A DNA stretch of 64,000 nt from Pararoseomonas baculiformis. GTDB taxonomy: Bacteria; Pseudomonadota; Alphaproteobacteria; Acetobacterales; Acetobacteraceae. Location: positions 124,001 through 188,000 of the forward strand of contig NZ_JAGIZB010000002.1 in NCBI RefSeq assembly GCF_017813395.1, given 5' to 3'. The position numbers and the translations under genes are program-made. Positions 1-9,271 of the stretch are shown here, in pieces (position 1 is the stretch's first letter; every line of letters begins with the position of its first letter). The notes below the pieces were generated by a model, which was given only the letters and a program-made list of their open reading frames with translations, did no database searches and was not told the DNA's origin.

Positions 1-846
1 GAAGACCGGCGCCCCGATCACCAGCACCAGGTCATGCCCGATCAGCGTGTCCGAAACCTGCTGCGGCGCCGCGTGCAGATGCCCGGCGAAAAGCGGGTGA
101 TCCTCGGGAAAGGAAAGCCGGGAGGAGAAGGGGCTGGTCCAGACCGGCGCCCCGATCCGCTCCGCCAGCATCACCAGTTCCGGCCCGCATCCCTCCGCAT
201 CCACATCCGGCCCCACGACCAGCACGGGCCGGCGGGCCGCCATGATCGCCCGTGCCGCCTCGGCCAGCGCCGCCGGGTCGGGCGCCGTGTCCGGGAACCA
301 GGCGCGCGGCACCACGGGCTGGCACGCAGCCGCCCAGTCATCCGCGGGGATCGAGACGAAGGTCGGGCCATAGGGCCGCTGCATCGCGATCCGGTGCGCC
401 TGCGCGATCGCCGCCGGCACGTCCTCGGCGCGCGCCGGCTCGATGCTGAACTTCACATAGGGGCGGGGGAAGCTCGCCGCCTCGCTCGCCCCCAGGAAGG
501 GCAGGTTGGGCAGCAGCGAGCGCGTCTGCTGCCCCGCGGTGATCACCATCGGCGCGCCGTTGCGGTAGGCGGTGAACAGATTGCCCAGCGCATGCCCCAC
601 GCCCGCGGCGGAATGCAGGTTCACGAAGGCGCATTGCCCGGTCGCGCGGGCATAGCCATCCGCCATGCCCACCACGCTCGCTTCCTGCAGGCCGAGCACG
701 TAGCGGATGTCGCGCGGCCAGCGGTCCAGGAAAGGCAACTCCGTGGAGCCGGGATTGCCGAACACCGTGTCGATGCCCAGCCCGCGCAGCATCTCGAACA
801 CCGCCTCGCGCACCGTCACGCGGCCGGTTCCCATCCCATCCATCAT
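1..846 (-). CDS. Thiamine-diphosphate-dependent decarboxylase, benzoylformate decarboxylase-like (C-terminal part outside the window)
   Basis: The first 282 codons of a ThDP enzyme of the acetolactate synthase/benzoylformate decarboxylase family are visible; the rest lies beyond base 1. The N-terminal pyrimidine-binding domain carries FGNPGSTELPFL, with the glutamate that activates the cofactor. Next come a NLHSAAGVGHALG stretch with the active-site histidine typical of benzoylformate decarboxylase (MdlC) and the start of the central domain (RPVLVVGPDVD). Benzoylformate decarboxylase converts phenylglyoxylate to benzaldehyde, but relatives act on other 2-keto acids, so the substrate is an inference. 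The ATG overlaps the stop of the upstream marR gene in an ATGA arrangement, so the two are probably co-transcribed and translationally coupled. Confidence 0.85.
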   Translation of the reverse strand, partial: MMDGMGTGRVTVREAVFEMLRGLGIDTVFGNPGSTELPFLDRWPRDIRYVLGLQEASVVGMADGYARATGQCAFVNLHSAAGVGHALGNLFTAYRNGAPMVITAGQQTRSLLPNLPFLGASEAASFPRPYVKFSIEPARAEDVPAAIAQAHRIAMQRPYGPTFVSIPADDWAAACQPVVPRAWFPDTAPDPAALAEAARAIMAARRPVLVVGPDVDAEGCGPELVMLAERIGAPVWTSPFSSRLSFPEDHPLFAGHLHAAPQQVSDTLIGHDLVLVIGAPVF

Positions 847-1397
847 GCTTCGTCCGAATCCAGCCCCGCCAGCAGGCGGCGCAACGTGTCGAGAAAGGCC
901 TGCCGGTTCTCCGGACCCACCAGCGCGTCCAGCGCCCGGTCATGCGCCGCCGCATGGCCCTGCAGCGCTGCCAGCGCATCCTGCCCGGCCGGGGTGAGGC
1001 TCAGCGCGTAGCTCCGCCGGTCCGCCGCCGCCCGGTCACGCCGGATCAGGCCGCGCTTCTCCAGCTCGGTCAGCTTCGGGGTGAGCGTGGACTTGTCGCG
1101 CCCCACGGCGCCACCAAGGGCGGTCTGCGAAAGCCCGGGGTTTTCCTGGATCACCACCAGCGCGGCGTAATGGCCCGGCTTCAGCCCGGAATCGCCAACC
1201 CGCCGCGCGAAGGCGGCAAACGAAGCCTCCTGCGCCAGGCGAAGATGGAAGCCGAGCGTCTCCGTCAGCGGCCCGAGCCGGACCGTGCCGCCGCCACCCG
1301 GCAGGGCGCGCAGGGCCGGCCGTCCGCCGCGTGGCCGGATGCTTGGCCGCGATGCTCCCGCTGGCTGCGCCAAGGGACCTTCCTCCTCCCGGCGCAT
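843..1397 (-). CDS. MarR-family transcriptional regulator
   Basis: A winged-helix regulator of about 184 residues from this ATG. The C-terminal 145 residues match MarR: a dimerisation helix, then the HTH region with GLSQTALGGAVGRDKST as recognition part, then the wing with RRDRAAADRRSYAL (the D-R-R motif). MarR proteins usually bind a phenolic or other aromatic ligand and repress neighbouring catabolic genes. Here the gene overlaps the ThDP decarboxylase by 4 bases, so that enzyme is the likely target. The start is uncertain. The frame is open to 1466, where another ATG exists; the ATG at 1397 was chosen because GGGGGAAGG lies about 12 bases upstream. The N-terminal 35 residues are low-complexity and may not be translated. 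Confidence 0.85.
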   Translation of the reverse strand: MRREEEGPLAQPAGASRPSIRPRGGRPALRALPGGGGTVRLGPLTETLGFHLRLAQEASFAAFARRVGDSGLKPGHYAALVVIQENPGLSQTALGGAVGRDKSTLTPKLTELEKRGLIRRDRAAADRRSYALSLTPAGQDALAALQGHAAAHDRALDALVGPENRQAFLDTLRRLLAGLDSDEA

Positions 1398-1604
1398 CCT
1401 GTCCGCGCGCCTTCCCCCGGGATCGTAGGAGATCCAACAATTGAGTCGCAAGCCCTCCGTCGCCACCTCACGCGCTTGGCAGCCGCGTGGCCGGACCCGC
1501 CGGGCTCAGCCGTGGGAGAGGCAGCCTCCAGACCGGGTCAGCGGAAGGATGCTGCTCATGTTCCGGTCTGGATCCGGGGCAGGAACGCGCCGCGCGGGGT
1601 GCGA

Positions 1605-2303
1605 TCAGGCCGCTTCCTCGTCCGCCTGCTCCTCCAGCGCGTCCCGGTTCAGGATTCGCAGGTGGTGGGTTCCATGATTGGCGACCAGGCGGTTCTTGCG
1701 CAGCGTGGTCAGCACCCGGCTCACCGTCTCTGCCGTCAGGCCGAGGAAATCGGCGATGTCATAGCGCGACATTGGCAGCTCGATCACACCGTCCGGTCCC
1801 TTGCCGCGATCCGCCAGGTCCAGCAGGAAGGCCGCTACGCGCTCGGCGGCTGTACGGCGGCCAAGAAGGATGAACCGGTCCTGCGCCGCGGCCAGCTTCT
1901 CCAGCGTGTAGGAATGCCAGGACTGCGCGGCCGCGGGGTCGCGGTCCACCCAGGCGGCGATGTCCCGGCGGGAGAAGGCGATCACCACCGCATCCGTCAC
2001 CGCCTCGGCGAAGAAGCGGTGGCGCCCGACGCCATCCAGCCCGAACAGCTCACCCGCCAGGGCGAATTGCGCGATCATCCGGCGCCCGTCCGGCAGCAGC
2101 CGGCAGGTGCGCACCGTGCCTGAGAACACTTGGTAGAGCTGGTCCGCCGCCTTGCCCGCGGGATAGATCTCGGCGCCGCGCTGGAAGTGGAGCGTCCGGC
2201 CCACCAGCGGGTTCAGCATCGCCTGGGCGCGGCCGAAGCCGGGGATCGGGAAGGGAAGGACATTGGCCGGCGATGCGCTGCGGGCGGTGGCGGCGAGCTG
2301 CAT
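1605..2303 (-). CDS. fixK: Crp/Fnr-family regulator, FixK-like
   Basis: A 232-residue regulator with an N-terminal cyclic-nucleotide-type beta-barrel (about 30-130), a dimerisation helix and a C-terminal HTH (about 175-210). The recognition helix reads TAETVSRVL. Its E192, S195 and R196 sit at the positions that contact TTGAT half-sites in Fnr and FixK. It lacks the cluster of N-terminal cysteines that holds the Fe-S centre of Fnr (only one Cys, at 67). It therefore belongs with FixK-type proteins, whose level rather than redox state is controlled. The fixL-fixJ pair lies 0.7-4 kb away, and a candidate response-regulator site is in the upstream gap. Expected targets are microaerobic respiration genes, none of which are in this window. 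The ATG at 2303 is preferred over upstream starts, which add a tail unlike the family. Confidence 0.85.
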   Translation of the reverse strand: MQLAATARSASPANVLPFPIPGFGRAQAMLNPLVGRTLHFQRGAEIYPAGKAADQLYQVFSGTVRTCRLLPDGRRMIAQFALAGELFGLDGVGRHRFFAEAVTDAVVIAFSRRDIAAWVDRDPAAAQSWHSYTLEKLAAAQDRFILLGRRTAAERVAAFLLDLADRGKGPDGVIELPMSRYDIADFLGLTAETVSRVLTTLRKNRLVANHGTHHLRILNRDALEEQADEEAA

Positions 2304-2367
2304 CGGGATGCTCCAACTCCTGGTTCCGTGAGCACTGGTAATCCCGGCACCGGACCGCCGCACATTC

Positions 2368-2396
2368 GGGAAAAACCCCTACGCGGAACTACGTAG
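2368..2396. promoter_or_regulatory. Candidate FixJ/NarL-type operator upstream of fixK
   Basis: The fixK/receiver intergenic region holds GGGAAAAACCCCTAC followed by GCGGAACTACGTAG. This combines an ACCCCTAC block, like NarL-family heptamers, with a TACGTAG block, like published FixJ sites. A second TACGTAG occurs at 2421-2427. A related sequence lies upstream of the unknown gene at 20568-21176. Assignment to the neighbouring FixJ is inference. Confidence 0.4.
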
Positions 2397-2521
2397 CCCT
2401 GGCGCGGGATCCTTCAGCGATACGTAGATTTCCCAGGTCGCAGGGCGCCCTTCGCCGGCACAGATTGCGTCCTGCGCCACGGCCCGCGGCGCGCGCCCAG
2501 CCAGAGGGAACCACCCTGTCC

Positions 2522-2974
2522 ATGTCCCCGCGCGAGGCGCCTCCCGAGGTCCAGCCGGAGGGAAGCATCGTCGCCGTACCGCTTGCCCTCGTCGTGAGCT
2601 CGGACCCCGCCGTGGAACGGGCCCTTGCCCTGATGCTGGAGGCGGAGGGCATCGCCGCCCGGTCCTTCGGTTCGGCCGATGCGTTCCTTGCCGCGCTTCC
2701 CGTCCTGGCCGCATCCCCGTCCGGCCCCCCCCGCTGCCTGCTCGCCGAGGAGGATCTCTCCGGACAGAGCGGAAGCGGGATCGCCCTGGCCAGCCGGGCT
2801 GCGGCGGAGGGCTTCGCGATCCCCGCGATCATCCTGCGCCGTGCGGTCCGGCGCCGGCGAAAGGAAATCGCCGCCCCTGTGACCTTCGTCGATCCCTTCC
2901 AGATGGATGTGCTGGTGGACAAGGTCCGGGCCGCGCTGCGCGCGCCCCTTCCGCCCGGCGCCAGCGCTGCCTAG
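2522..2974 (+). CDS. Degenerate stand-alone receiver domain (pseudoreceiver)
   Basis: A 150-residue protein that is only a CheY-like receiver of the FixJ type with no output domain. The fold pattern is visible: LALVVSSD for beta-1, RCLLAEEDLSGQSG for beta-3 and TFVDPFQMDVL for the end of the domain. Compared with the neighbouring FixJ, the phosphoacceptor aspartate is a glutamate (E76), the conserved lysine before PF is an aspartate (D124), and the acidic pair of beta-1 is reduced to one Asp (D28). It is therefore unlikely to be phosphorylated normally and may be locked or act by binding a partner. It is transcribed divergently from fixK, and its last codons overlap the end of fixJ tail to tail by 3 bases. 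The ATG at 2522 was chosen because the receiver fold starts soon after it. A regulatory role with FixL or FixJ is inference. Confidence 0.7.
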   Translation: MSPREAPPEVQPEGSIVAVPLALVVSSDPAVERALALMLEAEGIAARSFGSADAFLAALPVLAASPSGPPRCLLAEEDLSGQSGSGIALASRAAAEGFAIPAIILRRAVRRRRKEIAAPVTFVDPFQMDVLVDKVRAALRAPLPPGASAA

Positions 2975-3654
2975 CCGCCGGCTTCCCGCCCCCCGCGGGC
3001 GCCCGCCATATCCGCCCAGACCGAAAGGCGCACGGCCTCGGCCAGGCTTCCCACGCCCAGGCGCGCCATCAGGCGCAGTCGGTGCACCTCGACCGTGCGC
3101 GGGCTGATCCCCAGCTCATGCGCGATCAGCTTGCTCGGCTTCCCCTCCATCGCCAGGTCCAGCACCTCGCGCTCGCGCGGAGAGAGCGTGGCGATCAGCG
3201 CCGCCGCCTCGGCCATCTCCGGGCGCAGCGCCTCCTGCGGCGCCGCACCTCCGGGCCGGGCCTCCCCGCCCGCAAGGGCCAGGGCGGCCCGGATGATGGC
3301 GAACAGCGCCTCGTCGTCGAACGGCTTCTCGATGAAGTCGAAGGCGCCGTCCTTCATCGCCCGGACGGCCATGGAGACGTCGCCATGGGCCGTCATCACG
3401 ATCACCGGGCGGCGGAAGCCCTGCTCGCGCAGCCGGCGCAGCAGCTCCATTCCGTCCATGTCGGGCATGCGCACATCGGTCAGCACGCAACCCGGCTCGG
3501 GCAGGGCGGGAAGTGCGGCCAGGAAGGCCGGGGCGGAGGAATGGGTTTCCACCAGCAGGTCGAAGGAACCGAGCAACGTAGCCACCGACCAGCACACATC
3601 CTCGTCGTCATCGACCACATGCACCACGCGGCCCGGTGCGGCCCCTGTCGCCAT
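2971..3654 (-). CDS. fixJ: Response regulator FixJ (receiver plus LuxR-type HTH)
   Basis: A 227-residue two-domain response regulator. The receiver occupies about 9-125, with the acidic cluster DDDED (15-19), phosphoacceptor D60 in CVLTDVRMP, T88 in MTAH and K110 in IEKPF. The LuxR/GerE HTH is at about 155-215 and contains LSPREREVLDLAMEGKPSK and SPRTVEVHR. It should be phosphorylated by the FixL encoded directly upstream and activate transcription, with fixK as the classical target. A GTG 15 bases upstream overlaps the fixL stop as GTGA and is an alternative start. The ATG was preferred because AAGGGG lies about 7 bases before it. Coupled expression with fixL is expected either way. Confidence 0.92.
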   Translation of the reverse strand: MATGAAPGRVVHVVDDDEDVCWSVATLLGSFDLLVETHSSAPAFLAALPALPEPGCVLTDVRMPDMDGMELLRRLREQGFRRPVIVMTAHGDVSMAVRAMKDGAFDFIEKPFDDEALFAIIRAALALAGGEARPGGAAPQEALRPEMAEAAALIATLSPREREVLDLAMEGKPSKLIAHELGISPRTVEVHRLRLMARLGVGSLAEAVRLSVWADMAGARGGREAGG

Positions 3655-3665
3655 GGCAGACCCCT

Positions 3666-6608
3666 TCACGACATCGCCTCCTCCACCGGCGCGGCGGGAA
3701 GGGTGAACCGGAACACCGTTCCGCCGCCAGGATTTCCCTCGGCCCAGAGCCGCCCGCCATGGCCCTCGATGATCGAGCGGCAGATGGAAAGCCCAACGCC
3801 CATCCCGGCGGGCTTGGTCGAGACGAAGGGTTCGAACAGGCGCGCGGCCACGCCCGGCGCCAGGCCCGGCCCTGTATCCGCGATGGCCACCTCCACCTCC
3901 TCGCCGCGCGGCATGGCGGAGACCAGCAGCTCGCGGCGCTCCGGCCCGTCCTCCTCCGTCATGGCCTCCACCGCATTGCGGATGAGGTTGAGGAGCACCT
4001 GCTGCACCTGGATCCGGTCCACCAGCACCGGCGGCAGGTCCGGGGCCAGGCGAAAGCTCGCCTGCACGCCGCGCTGGCGCGCCCCTACCAGCGCCAGCGC
4101 GCATGCCTCCTCGACCAGCCCCGGCAGCGATTCAAGGTGGCGCTCCGCCTCGCCCTTTGCCACGAACTCGCGCAGCCGCCGCACGATCTGGCCAGCGCGC
4201 AGCGACTGACCCACCGCCCGTTCCATCGCCTCCATCGCACGCGCCGGGATCGCCGCGGGTTTCCCATCCGGCCCGGGCGCCTGCAGCATCCGCATGGCCG
4301 CCTTCACGGAGCTGGCGATGGCCGTGAGCGGCTGGTTCAGCTCATGCGCCAGGGCGGAGGCCATCTCGCCCGCCGCGCTCACGCGCGAGACATGCAGCAG
4401 CTCCGCCTGCAGCTCCTGCACGCGGCGGTCGGATTCCTGCCGCTCCGTGAGGTCCCGGATGAAGCCGGTGAACAGGTGCCGCCCGGCCGAGCGCACCTCG
4501 CCCACCGCCAGTTCCATGGGAAAGACCGAGCCGTCCCGCCGTCTTCCGCTCACAACCCGCCCGATGCCGATGATGCGACGCTCGCCCGTTGCCAGGTAGC
4601 GCGAGAGATAGGCGTCGTGGCCGGTGCGGTGCGGCTCCGGCATCAGAATGGAAACGTTGCGCCCCACCAGCTCCTCGGCCTTCCATCCGAACAGGCGTTC
4701 CGCCGCGGCGCTGAAGGAGGCGATCACCCCGCGCTCGTCGATGATGACCATCGCATCGGGGACGGTCTCCAGGACGGAGCGCAGCTGCGCCTCGCTCTCC
4801 GCCAGGGCACGGCGGTCGCGCGAGCGCTCGGTGATGTCGATCCAGGCCGTGTAGAGCAGCGCATGCGCGCCGATCGTCACCCGCTCAGCCCGCAACAGCA
4901 TGTCCAGCGTCGCCCCGTTGCGGGTGCGCAGCCGCGCCTCGAACTCCTGGCCCTCGGGGATCCCGCCATCCATGCGCTCCGCCCATTCGCGCGCGCTCGA
5001 ACCGGTATCGATCTCCGGCAGGGTCAGCCGCGTGAACTCCTCCCGCTCATAGCCAAGCTCCCGGCACGCATGCTCGTTCACGTCCAGGAAACGCAGCGTG
5101 TCCGGGTCTATCAGCGCGATCGACACTGGCGCCGCCTCCAGCAGGGCGCGGGAGCGCTGCTCCGCCTCTCGCAGCGCCCGCTCCGCCGCCCGCCGCGCGG
5201 TGAGGTCCACCACGATCCCGACCCGCCGCGGCTGCCCCTGGTAGACAAGGGGGCGGCATTGCAGCCCGGCCGGAAAGCGCGAGCCATCCGCCCGGATACC
5301 CACTGTGTCCCATTGCCGCGCCTCCCGCCGCCGCAGCGCCTCGCGCGCCGCGTCCCGCTCCTCGGGCGCGATGAAATCCAGCGGATGGAGCCCGATGACG
5401 GCCTCGCGCGAGCTGTGGCCGAACATCCGCCAGAAGGCGTCGTTCACCTCGATCACCCGCTCCTCGTCGTGAATGGCCACGCCCTCCTGCGTGGCCTGGG
5501 CCAGGGCGCGATAGCGCTCGTCGCTTTCATGCAGCGCGCCGGCTGCCTGCCGCAGGTCCGCCTCGCGCCGTAGCGCGGCCCGTGCCTCCGCCACCTGCCG
5601 CGTCCGCCCCAGCGAGAGCATGACGAGCCCGGCCAGCGCGACCACGGCGGGCAGGCCGAAGCCGGCCTGCCACAGGACGATTTCGCGCCAGCGCGCCACG
5701 ACGGTTGCACGGGTCTGCGTCGCTGCTGCATAGACCGGCCAGCCCGCGACGCGGCGGAAGGCCATCAGCCGCTCCTGCCCGTCCTCACGGCTGGCCATCT
5801 GGGCCGTGCCCCGCTCCGCGCCTGCCTCCATCACCTGTCGCAGCGCGCTCCCTGCCGCGAGGGGAGGGGGCGGCGCATCGATACCCGTGCTGCGGGCGAG
5901 CAGCGCCCCATCGGTCCGCACCAGGGTCACGACCTGGTCACGGTCGGGCGCGAGCTGACGCAACCCTTCGGCCAGCTCATGCGGGCTCAGGGAGGCCAGA
6001 ACGACGCCGTTGAAACCTGGCGCCGCGTGCTCCGTGCCCATGGCGGCACTGCCCCTGCGCTCGGCGACTGCCAGGTAGAGCTCCCCGTCCAGCCGGCTCG
6101 GATAGATCTTGCTGATCGCGGTTCCCGAGGCGGGGTCCTGGCGGAGCTGGATGAAGAAGTCCCGGTCCTGCAGCGCCATGTCGCGCGGCGCGGGAAGCAC
6201 GGCGCCGCTGACCAGCATCCGCCCCTGCGCGTCCAGGGCGTGCAGCCCGCGCACGATCGGGCGCGGGGCGGCCAGCTGCCGCAGCACCTCGTGGAACTCC
6301 GCTTCGCGCCGGCGGATCTCGTCATCCGGGATGTCGCGCAGGAGATCGTCCACGCGGCCCGCCAGCAGCCCATGGCCGTCCAGCACGCGCGCGGCATATT
6401 CGGCCGCGGCGCCCGCGGTGGCGTTCACCTCCGCCCGGGCCCGGTCCCACACCTGCGACCAGGCGACCCAGGCGCCCAGCGCAAGGATACCGACCGGCAC
6501 CAGCACGGCCGAGGCCAGCATCGAGACGGTGGTGAGATTTTGGGACGGCGCGCCGCGCCTGCTGCGCTGCGGTCCCGGGCGAGGCGTGGCCTGCCCTTCG
6601 GTGCTCAT
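3666..6608 (-). CDS. fixL: FixL-type sensor histidine kinase with dCache, three PAS (one haem PAS) and kinase core
   Basis: A 980-residue membrane kinase. TM1 is at about 30-50, followed by a periplasmic dCache-like region (about 52-300) and TM2 (about 310-332). The PAS domains start near 362, 482 and 605, then HisKA (about 738-820) and the HATPase domain (about 862-972). The third PAS matches the FixL haem domain. H664 in [11 protein letters not shown] equals the haem-ligating His200 of Bradyrhizobium FixL. R670 and R684 (GIGR) equal Arg206 and Arg220 at identical spacing. The phosphorylated histidine is H755 in LAHELNQP; the nucleotide boxes are DTGPGLAPG and GMGVGLSI. Together this predicts an O2-sensing kinase with an extra extracellular sensor, unlike the short rhizobial FixL. 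The ATG at 6608 removes a low-complexity upstream extension. It overlaps fixJ and is clearly co-transcribed with it. Confidence 0.93.
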   Translation of the reverse strand: MSTEGQATPRPGPQRSRRGAPSQNLTTVSMLASAVLVPVGILALGAWVAWSQVWDRARAEVNATAGAAAEYAARVLDGHGLLAGRVDDLLRDIPDDEIRRREAEFHEVLRQLAAPRPIVRGLHALDAQGRMLVSGAVLPAPRDMALQDRDFFIQLRQDPASGTAISKIYPSRLDGELYLAVAERRGSAAMGTEHAAPGFNGVVLASLSPHELAEGLRQLAPDRDQVVTLVRTDGALLARSTGIDAPPPPLAAGSALRQVMEAGAERGTAQMASREDGQERLMAFRRVAGWPVYAAATQTRATVVARWREIVLWQAGFGLPAVVALAGLVMLSLGRTRQVAEARAALRREADLRQAAGALHESDERYRALAQATQEGVAIHDEERVIEVNDAFWRMFGHSSREAVIGLHPLDFIAPEERDAAREALRRREARQWDTVGIRADGSRFPAGLQCRPLVYQGQPRRVGIVVDLTARRAAERALREAEQRSRALLEAAPVSIALIDPDTLRFLDVNEHACRELGYEREEFTRLTLPEIDTGSSAREWAERMDGGIPEGQEFEARLRTRNGATLDMLLRAERVTIGAHALLYTAWIDITERSRDRRALAESEAQLRSVLETVPDAMVIIDERGVIASFSAAAERLFGWKAEELVGRNVSILMPEPHRTGHDAYLSRYLATGERRIIGIGRVVSGRRRDGSVFPMELAVGEVRSAGRHLFTGFIRDLTERQESDRRVQELQAELLHVSRVSAAGEMASALAHELNQPLTAIASSVKAAMRMLQAPGPDGKPAAIPARAMEAMERAVGQSLRAGQIVRRLREFVAKGEAERHLESLPGLVEEACALALVGARQRGVQASFRLAPDLPPVLVDRIQVQQVLLNLIRNAVEAMTEEDGPERRELLVSAMPRGEEVEVAIADTGPGLAPGVAARLFEPFVSTKPAGMGVGLSICRSIIEGHGGRLWAEGNPGGGTVFRFTLPAAPVEEAMS

Positions 6609-6879
6609 GCAGCCCCGCCCCGGATCCCGCCCCTGTCCTGCGCCCATCCGGGGCGGTGGGTTCGTCCTGGGCCAATCGGGCGCAGCATCCGAAGAAAGTC
6701 TCCGCTTCGGGGCATGATCGTGGATAGGGCGCGCTGCCAGGCCCGGCAACCCTGCAGTCCCCCATTTCAGCCAACGGATCGTGCCACGAAGTCGTCATCG
6801 CGCTGCACGGGGGACCCGCTTTGCCCTGCCCGCGAACGAGGCGGCCGGGGTGGTCCCGGATGAGGCGGGATAGGGCCCG

Positions 6880-7365
6880 TCAGGCCGACCGGGCCGCGCG
6901 CTCCCGGAGGAAAGCCTCGAAGGCCTTGAGGCTGGGTTCGGAGACATGGTGCTCAATGCCTTCCGCATCGGCCTCCGCCACCTCCTCCGGCACGCCGATC
7001 GCCCGCAGGAGGTCCACCACCAGCCGGTGCCGTGCCCGCACGGTTTCGGCCAGCGCGTGCCCGGCCTCAGTCAGGAACACGCCGCGATAGGGCTTGCTAT
7101 GCGCCAGCCCCGCCGTCTTGAGCCGGCTGATCGTGTTGATCGCGGTTGCATGGCTGACACCGAGGCGCCGGGCGATGTCAGTGGCGCGCGCCTCTCCCCC
7201 CGTGGCCAGAAGGTCGTCGATCAGCTCGACATAATCCTCCAGCAGCGCGCTCGCACGGGCGGTGCGGGCGCGGCGGTGCCGCGCCGCCTGAGCGGGCTCG
7301 GCGGGCAGCTCGGCGGGTGGGTTCGCGCCGGGGCGCGGCGGGCGGCGGTTCGGCGTTGCAGTCAC
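6880..7365 (-). CDS. mntR: Manganese-responsive regulator MntR (DtxR family)
   Basis: A 161-residue DtxR/MntR-family repressor. After a basic, proline-rich N-terminus (1-40), the winged HTH covers about 42-105, with ATDIARRLGVSHATAINTISRL as helix-turn-helix. The dimerisation and metal-binding part follows, with histidines in RARHRLVVDLL and EGIEHHVSEPSL, the usual metal ligands of MntR. It lacks the SH3-like third domain, as MntR does. With Mn(II) bound it would repress the divergently transcribed sitABCD operon, and the intergenic region carries two matching inverted repeats. The predicted start is GTG at 7365; the N-terminal tail is longer than in E. coli MntR and the true start could be further in. 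Confidence 0.9.
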   Translation of the reverse strand: MTATPNRRPPRPGANPPAELPAEPAQAARHRRARTARASALLEDYVELIDDLLATGGEARATDIARRLGVSHATAINTISRLKTAGLAHSKPYRGVFLTEAGHALAETVRARHRLVVDLLRAIGVPEEVAEADAEGIEHHVSEPSLKAFEAFLRERAARSA

Positions 7366-7413
7366 CCACCACCGGTAGCCGAAGGGCGCGCCATCGGAAA
7401 GGGTGCTGCATTT

Positions 7414-7431
7414 TTGTAGCCTTGGCTACAA
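7414..7431. promoter_or_regulatory. MntR box 1
   Basis: The near-perfect inverted repeat TTGTAGCCTTGGCTACAA has the TAGC-N4-GCTA core of MntR operators (compare the E. coli mntH site). It lies between mntR and the first transporter gene. Confidence 0.75.
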
Positions 7432-7503
7432 CCGCGCCGTCCCACGCAGCCGTGTTCCCCGCGATCCCGGCGCGACACCGGAAATCCTGGCTTCCTGGCT
7501 TGA

Positions 7504-7522
7504 AAGTAGCATCGGCTACATT
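7504..7522. promoter_or_regulatory. MntR box 2
   Basis: The sequence AAGTAGCATCGGCTACATT repeats the GTAGC-N4-GCTAC core of box 1 with its centre 90 bases further on. It sits about 50 bases before the sitA start, where it would block transcription initiation or clearance of the transporter operon. Confidence 0.75.
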
Positions 7523-7568
7523 ATACCCGATGGACTGCATGTTCGGGTGCGTTCAACAGGAGAACCTG

Positions 7569-8483
7569 ATGTCCCGCTTGCTGCCGCGCCGCCTGTTGCT
7601 CGCCGCCGCGCTTTCCCTCGCGGCAGTCGCGCCGGCCTTTGCCCAGGCGCCCGCCGCGCCACGGCGCGTGGTTGCCACTTTCACTGTCCTGGCCGACATG
7701 GCCCGGAACGTCGCGGGCGACGGAGCCATCGTGGAAAGCCTGACCCGCCCGGGCGCCGAGATCCACGATTACGACCCAACGCCGCAGGACGTGGCGCGTG
7801 CGCAGGGCGCGGACCTGATCCTCTGGAACGGTCTGGGGCTGGAGCGCTGGTTCGAACGCTTCTTCGACCGCATGAAGGGCACCCGGCAGGCCGTGCTGAG
7901 CGAGGGAGTGGCGCCCATCGGCATTGGCGAAGGGCCCTATCGCGACCAGCCCAACCCCCATGCCTGGATGTCGCCCACCATCGCGCTCACCTATGTCGAG
8001 AACATCCGCAAGGCATTGACCGACCTCGATCCCGCCCGGGCCGAACTCTTCGCGGCCAATGCCCGCGCCTATTCCGAGCGCATCCGCGCCGTGGATGCGC
8101 GGCTGCGCGAAAGGCTGGCCGCCATCCCCGCCGAACGCCGCGTGCTGGCCACCTGCGAGGGCGCATTCAGCTATCTCACCCAGGCCTATGGCCTGCGCGA
8201 GGCCTATCTCTGGCCCATCAACGCCGAGGAGGAGGGCACGCCCCGCCAGGTCCGCGCGTTGATCGACACGCTGCGCCGGGCCAAGCCGCCCGCGGTCTTC
8301 TGCGAGAGCACGGTGAACGAGCGCCCCATGCGCCAGGTCGCGCGCGAGGCCGGCGTGCCCTTCGGCGGCGTGCTGCATGTGGACAGCCTCACCGCCGCCA
8401 ATGGCCCGGCCCCCACCTATCTGCGGCTGCTGGAGGCCAATGCGGACACCATCCTGCGCGCCTTCGGGGGGACGGGCCGCTGA
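7569..8483 (+). CDS. sitA: Mn/Zn ABC transporter, periplasmic metal-binding protein
   Basis: A 304-residue cluster A-I (ZnuA/SitA/MntC) binding protein. A signal peptide covers about 1-26, ending at AFAQA. Metal ligands are visible as H in [12 protein letters not shown] in NPHAWMSP, and the C-terminal acidic ligands in the CESTVNERP and HVDSL regions. The short segment after the first histidine, lacking a His-rich loop, favours manganese (SitA/MntC) over zinc (ZnuA). It delivers metal to the membrane complex encoded by the next three genes, which follow with 1-4 base overlaps. Two MntR boxes lie upstream, so expression should rise when Mn is scarce. Confidence 0.92.
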   Translation: MSRLLPRRLLLAAALSLAAVAPAFAQAPAAPRRVVATFTVLADMARNVAGDGAIVESLTRPGAEIHDYDPTPQDVARAQGADLILWNGLGLERWFERFFDRMKGTRQAVLSEGVAPIGIGEGPYRDQPNPHAWMSPTIALTYVENIRKALTDLDPARAELFAANARAYSERIRAVDARLRERLAAIPAERRVLATCEGAFSYLTQAYGLREAYLWPINAEEEGTPRQVRALIDTLRRAKPPAVFCESTVNERPMRQVAREAGVPFGGVLHVDSLTAANGPAPTYLRLLEANADTILRAFGGTGR

Positions 8484-9271
8484 TGCTGAAGCCCCTCGCA
8501 CCGGACCTTTCGGTCGAATCCGTCTCGGTGGTCTATCCGAACGGCCACACCGCCCTGCGTGGTGCCGGCTTCCGCCTGGAGTCCGGCACGATCTGCGGGT
8601 TGGTGGGCGTGAATGGCGCCGGCAAGTCCACGCTCTTCAAGGCCATCATGGGCCTTGTCCGCCCCACCGCCGGGCGGGTGCTGATCGGCGGGGAGCCGGT
8701 GGAGGCCGCGCTCCGGCGCAACCGCGTCGCCTATGTGCCGCAGGGCGAGGAGGTGGACTGGAACTTCCCCGTTTCCGTGCGGGACGTGGTGATGATGGGC
8801 CGCTACGGGCATATGGGCATCCTGCGGATCCCGCGCGCGGCGGACCGCGCGGCGGTGGCCGATGCGCTCGGCCGGGTCGGCCTCTCGGATCTCGCGGAGC
8901 GGCAGATCGGTGAGCTCTCGGGCGGGCAGCGCAAGCGCGTCTTCCTGGCCCGCGCCATGGCGCAGGGCGCGGGCATCCTGTTGCTGGACGAGCCCTTCAC
9001 CGGCGTGGACGCGACCACGGAGCAGGCCATCATCGCCCTGCTCCGTGGCTTCCGGGAGGAGGGGCGAATCGTGCTCGTCTCCACCCATGACCTCGCCAGC
9101 ATTCCCTCCTTCTGCGACCAGGTGGTGCTGGTGAACCGCACCGTCCTGGCTGCCGGCCCGACCGGGACCGCCTTCACCGAGGAGAATCTTCGCCTCGCCT
9201 TCGGCAATGCCCTGCGCCGCGGCGCAGCCGGGCGACTGCCGGAGGAGCGCGCGGAGGGGCGGGCCGCCTGA
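8483..9271 (+). CDS. sitB: Mn/Zn ABC transporter, ATP-binding protein
   Basis: A 262-residue ABC ATPase. Walker A is GVNGAGKST, the Q-loop is in [14 protein letters not shown], the signature is LSGGQRKR, Walker B is [10 protein letters not shown] and the switch histidine is in VSTHD. The [22 protein letters not shown] segment is characteristic of the Mn/Fe SitB/MntB group. It powers import with SitC and SitD. Its ATG shares one base with the sitA stop (TGATG), indicating translational coupling. Confidence 0.93.
   Translation: MLKPLAPDLSVESVSVVYPNGHTALRGAGFRLESGTICGLVGVNGAGKSTLFKAIMGLVRPTAGRVLIGGEPVEAALRRNRVAYVPQGEEVDWNFPVSVRDVVMMGRYGHMGILRIPRAADRAAVADALGRVGLSDLAERQIGELSGGQRKRVFLARAMAQGAGILLLDEPFTGVDATTEQAIIALLRGFREEGRIVLVSTHDLASIPSFCDQVVLVNRTVLAAGPTGTAFTEENLRLAFGNALRRGAAGRLPEERAEGRAA

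Noticed and set aside
34-1011. Long open frame on the plus strand opposite the decarboxylase and MarR genes
   Set aside because: In this GC content antisense frames stay open by chance. The translation is Arg/Pro/His-rich with no family signal, while the minus strand carries clear ThDP and MarR motifs.
2304-2521. A search for a FixK/Fnr box (TTGAT-N4-ATCAA) upstream of fixK and the receiver
   Set aside because: No such site is visible; only the FixJ/NarL-like blocks are present, so autoregulation by FixK is not claimed.
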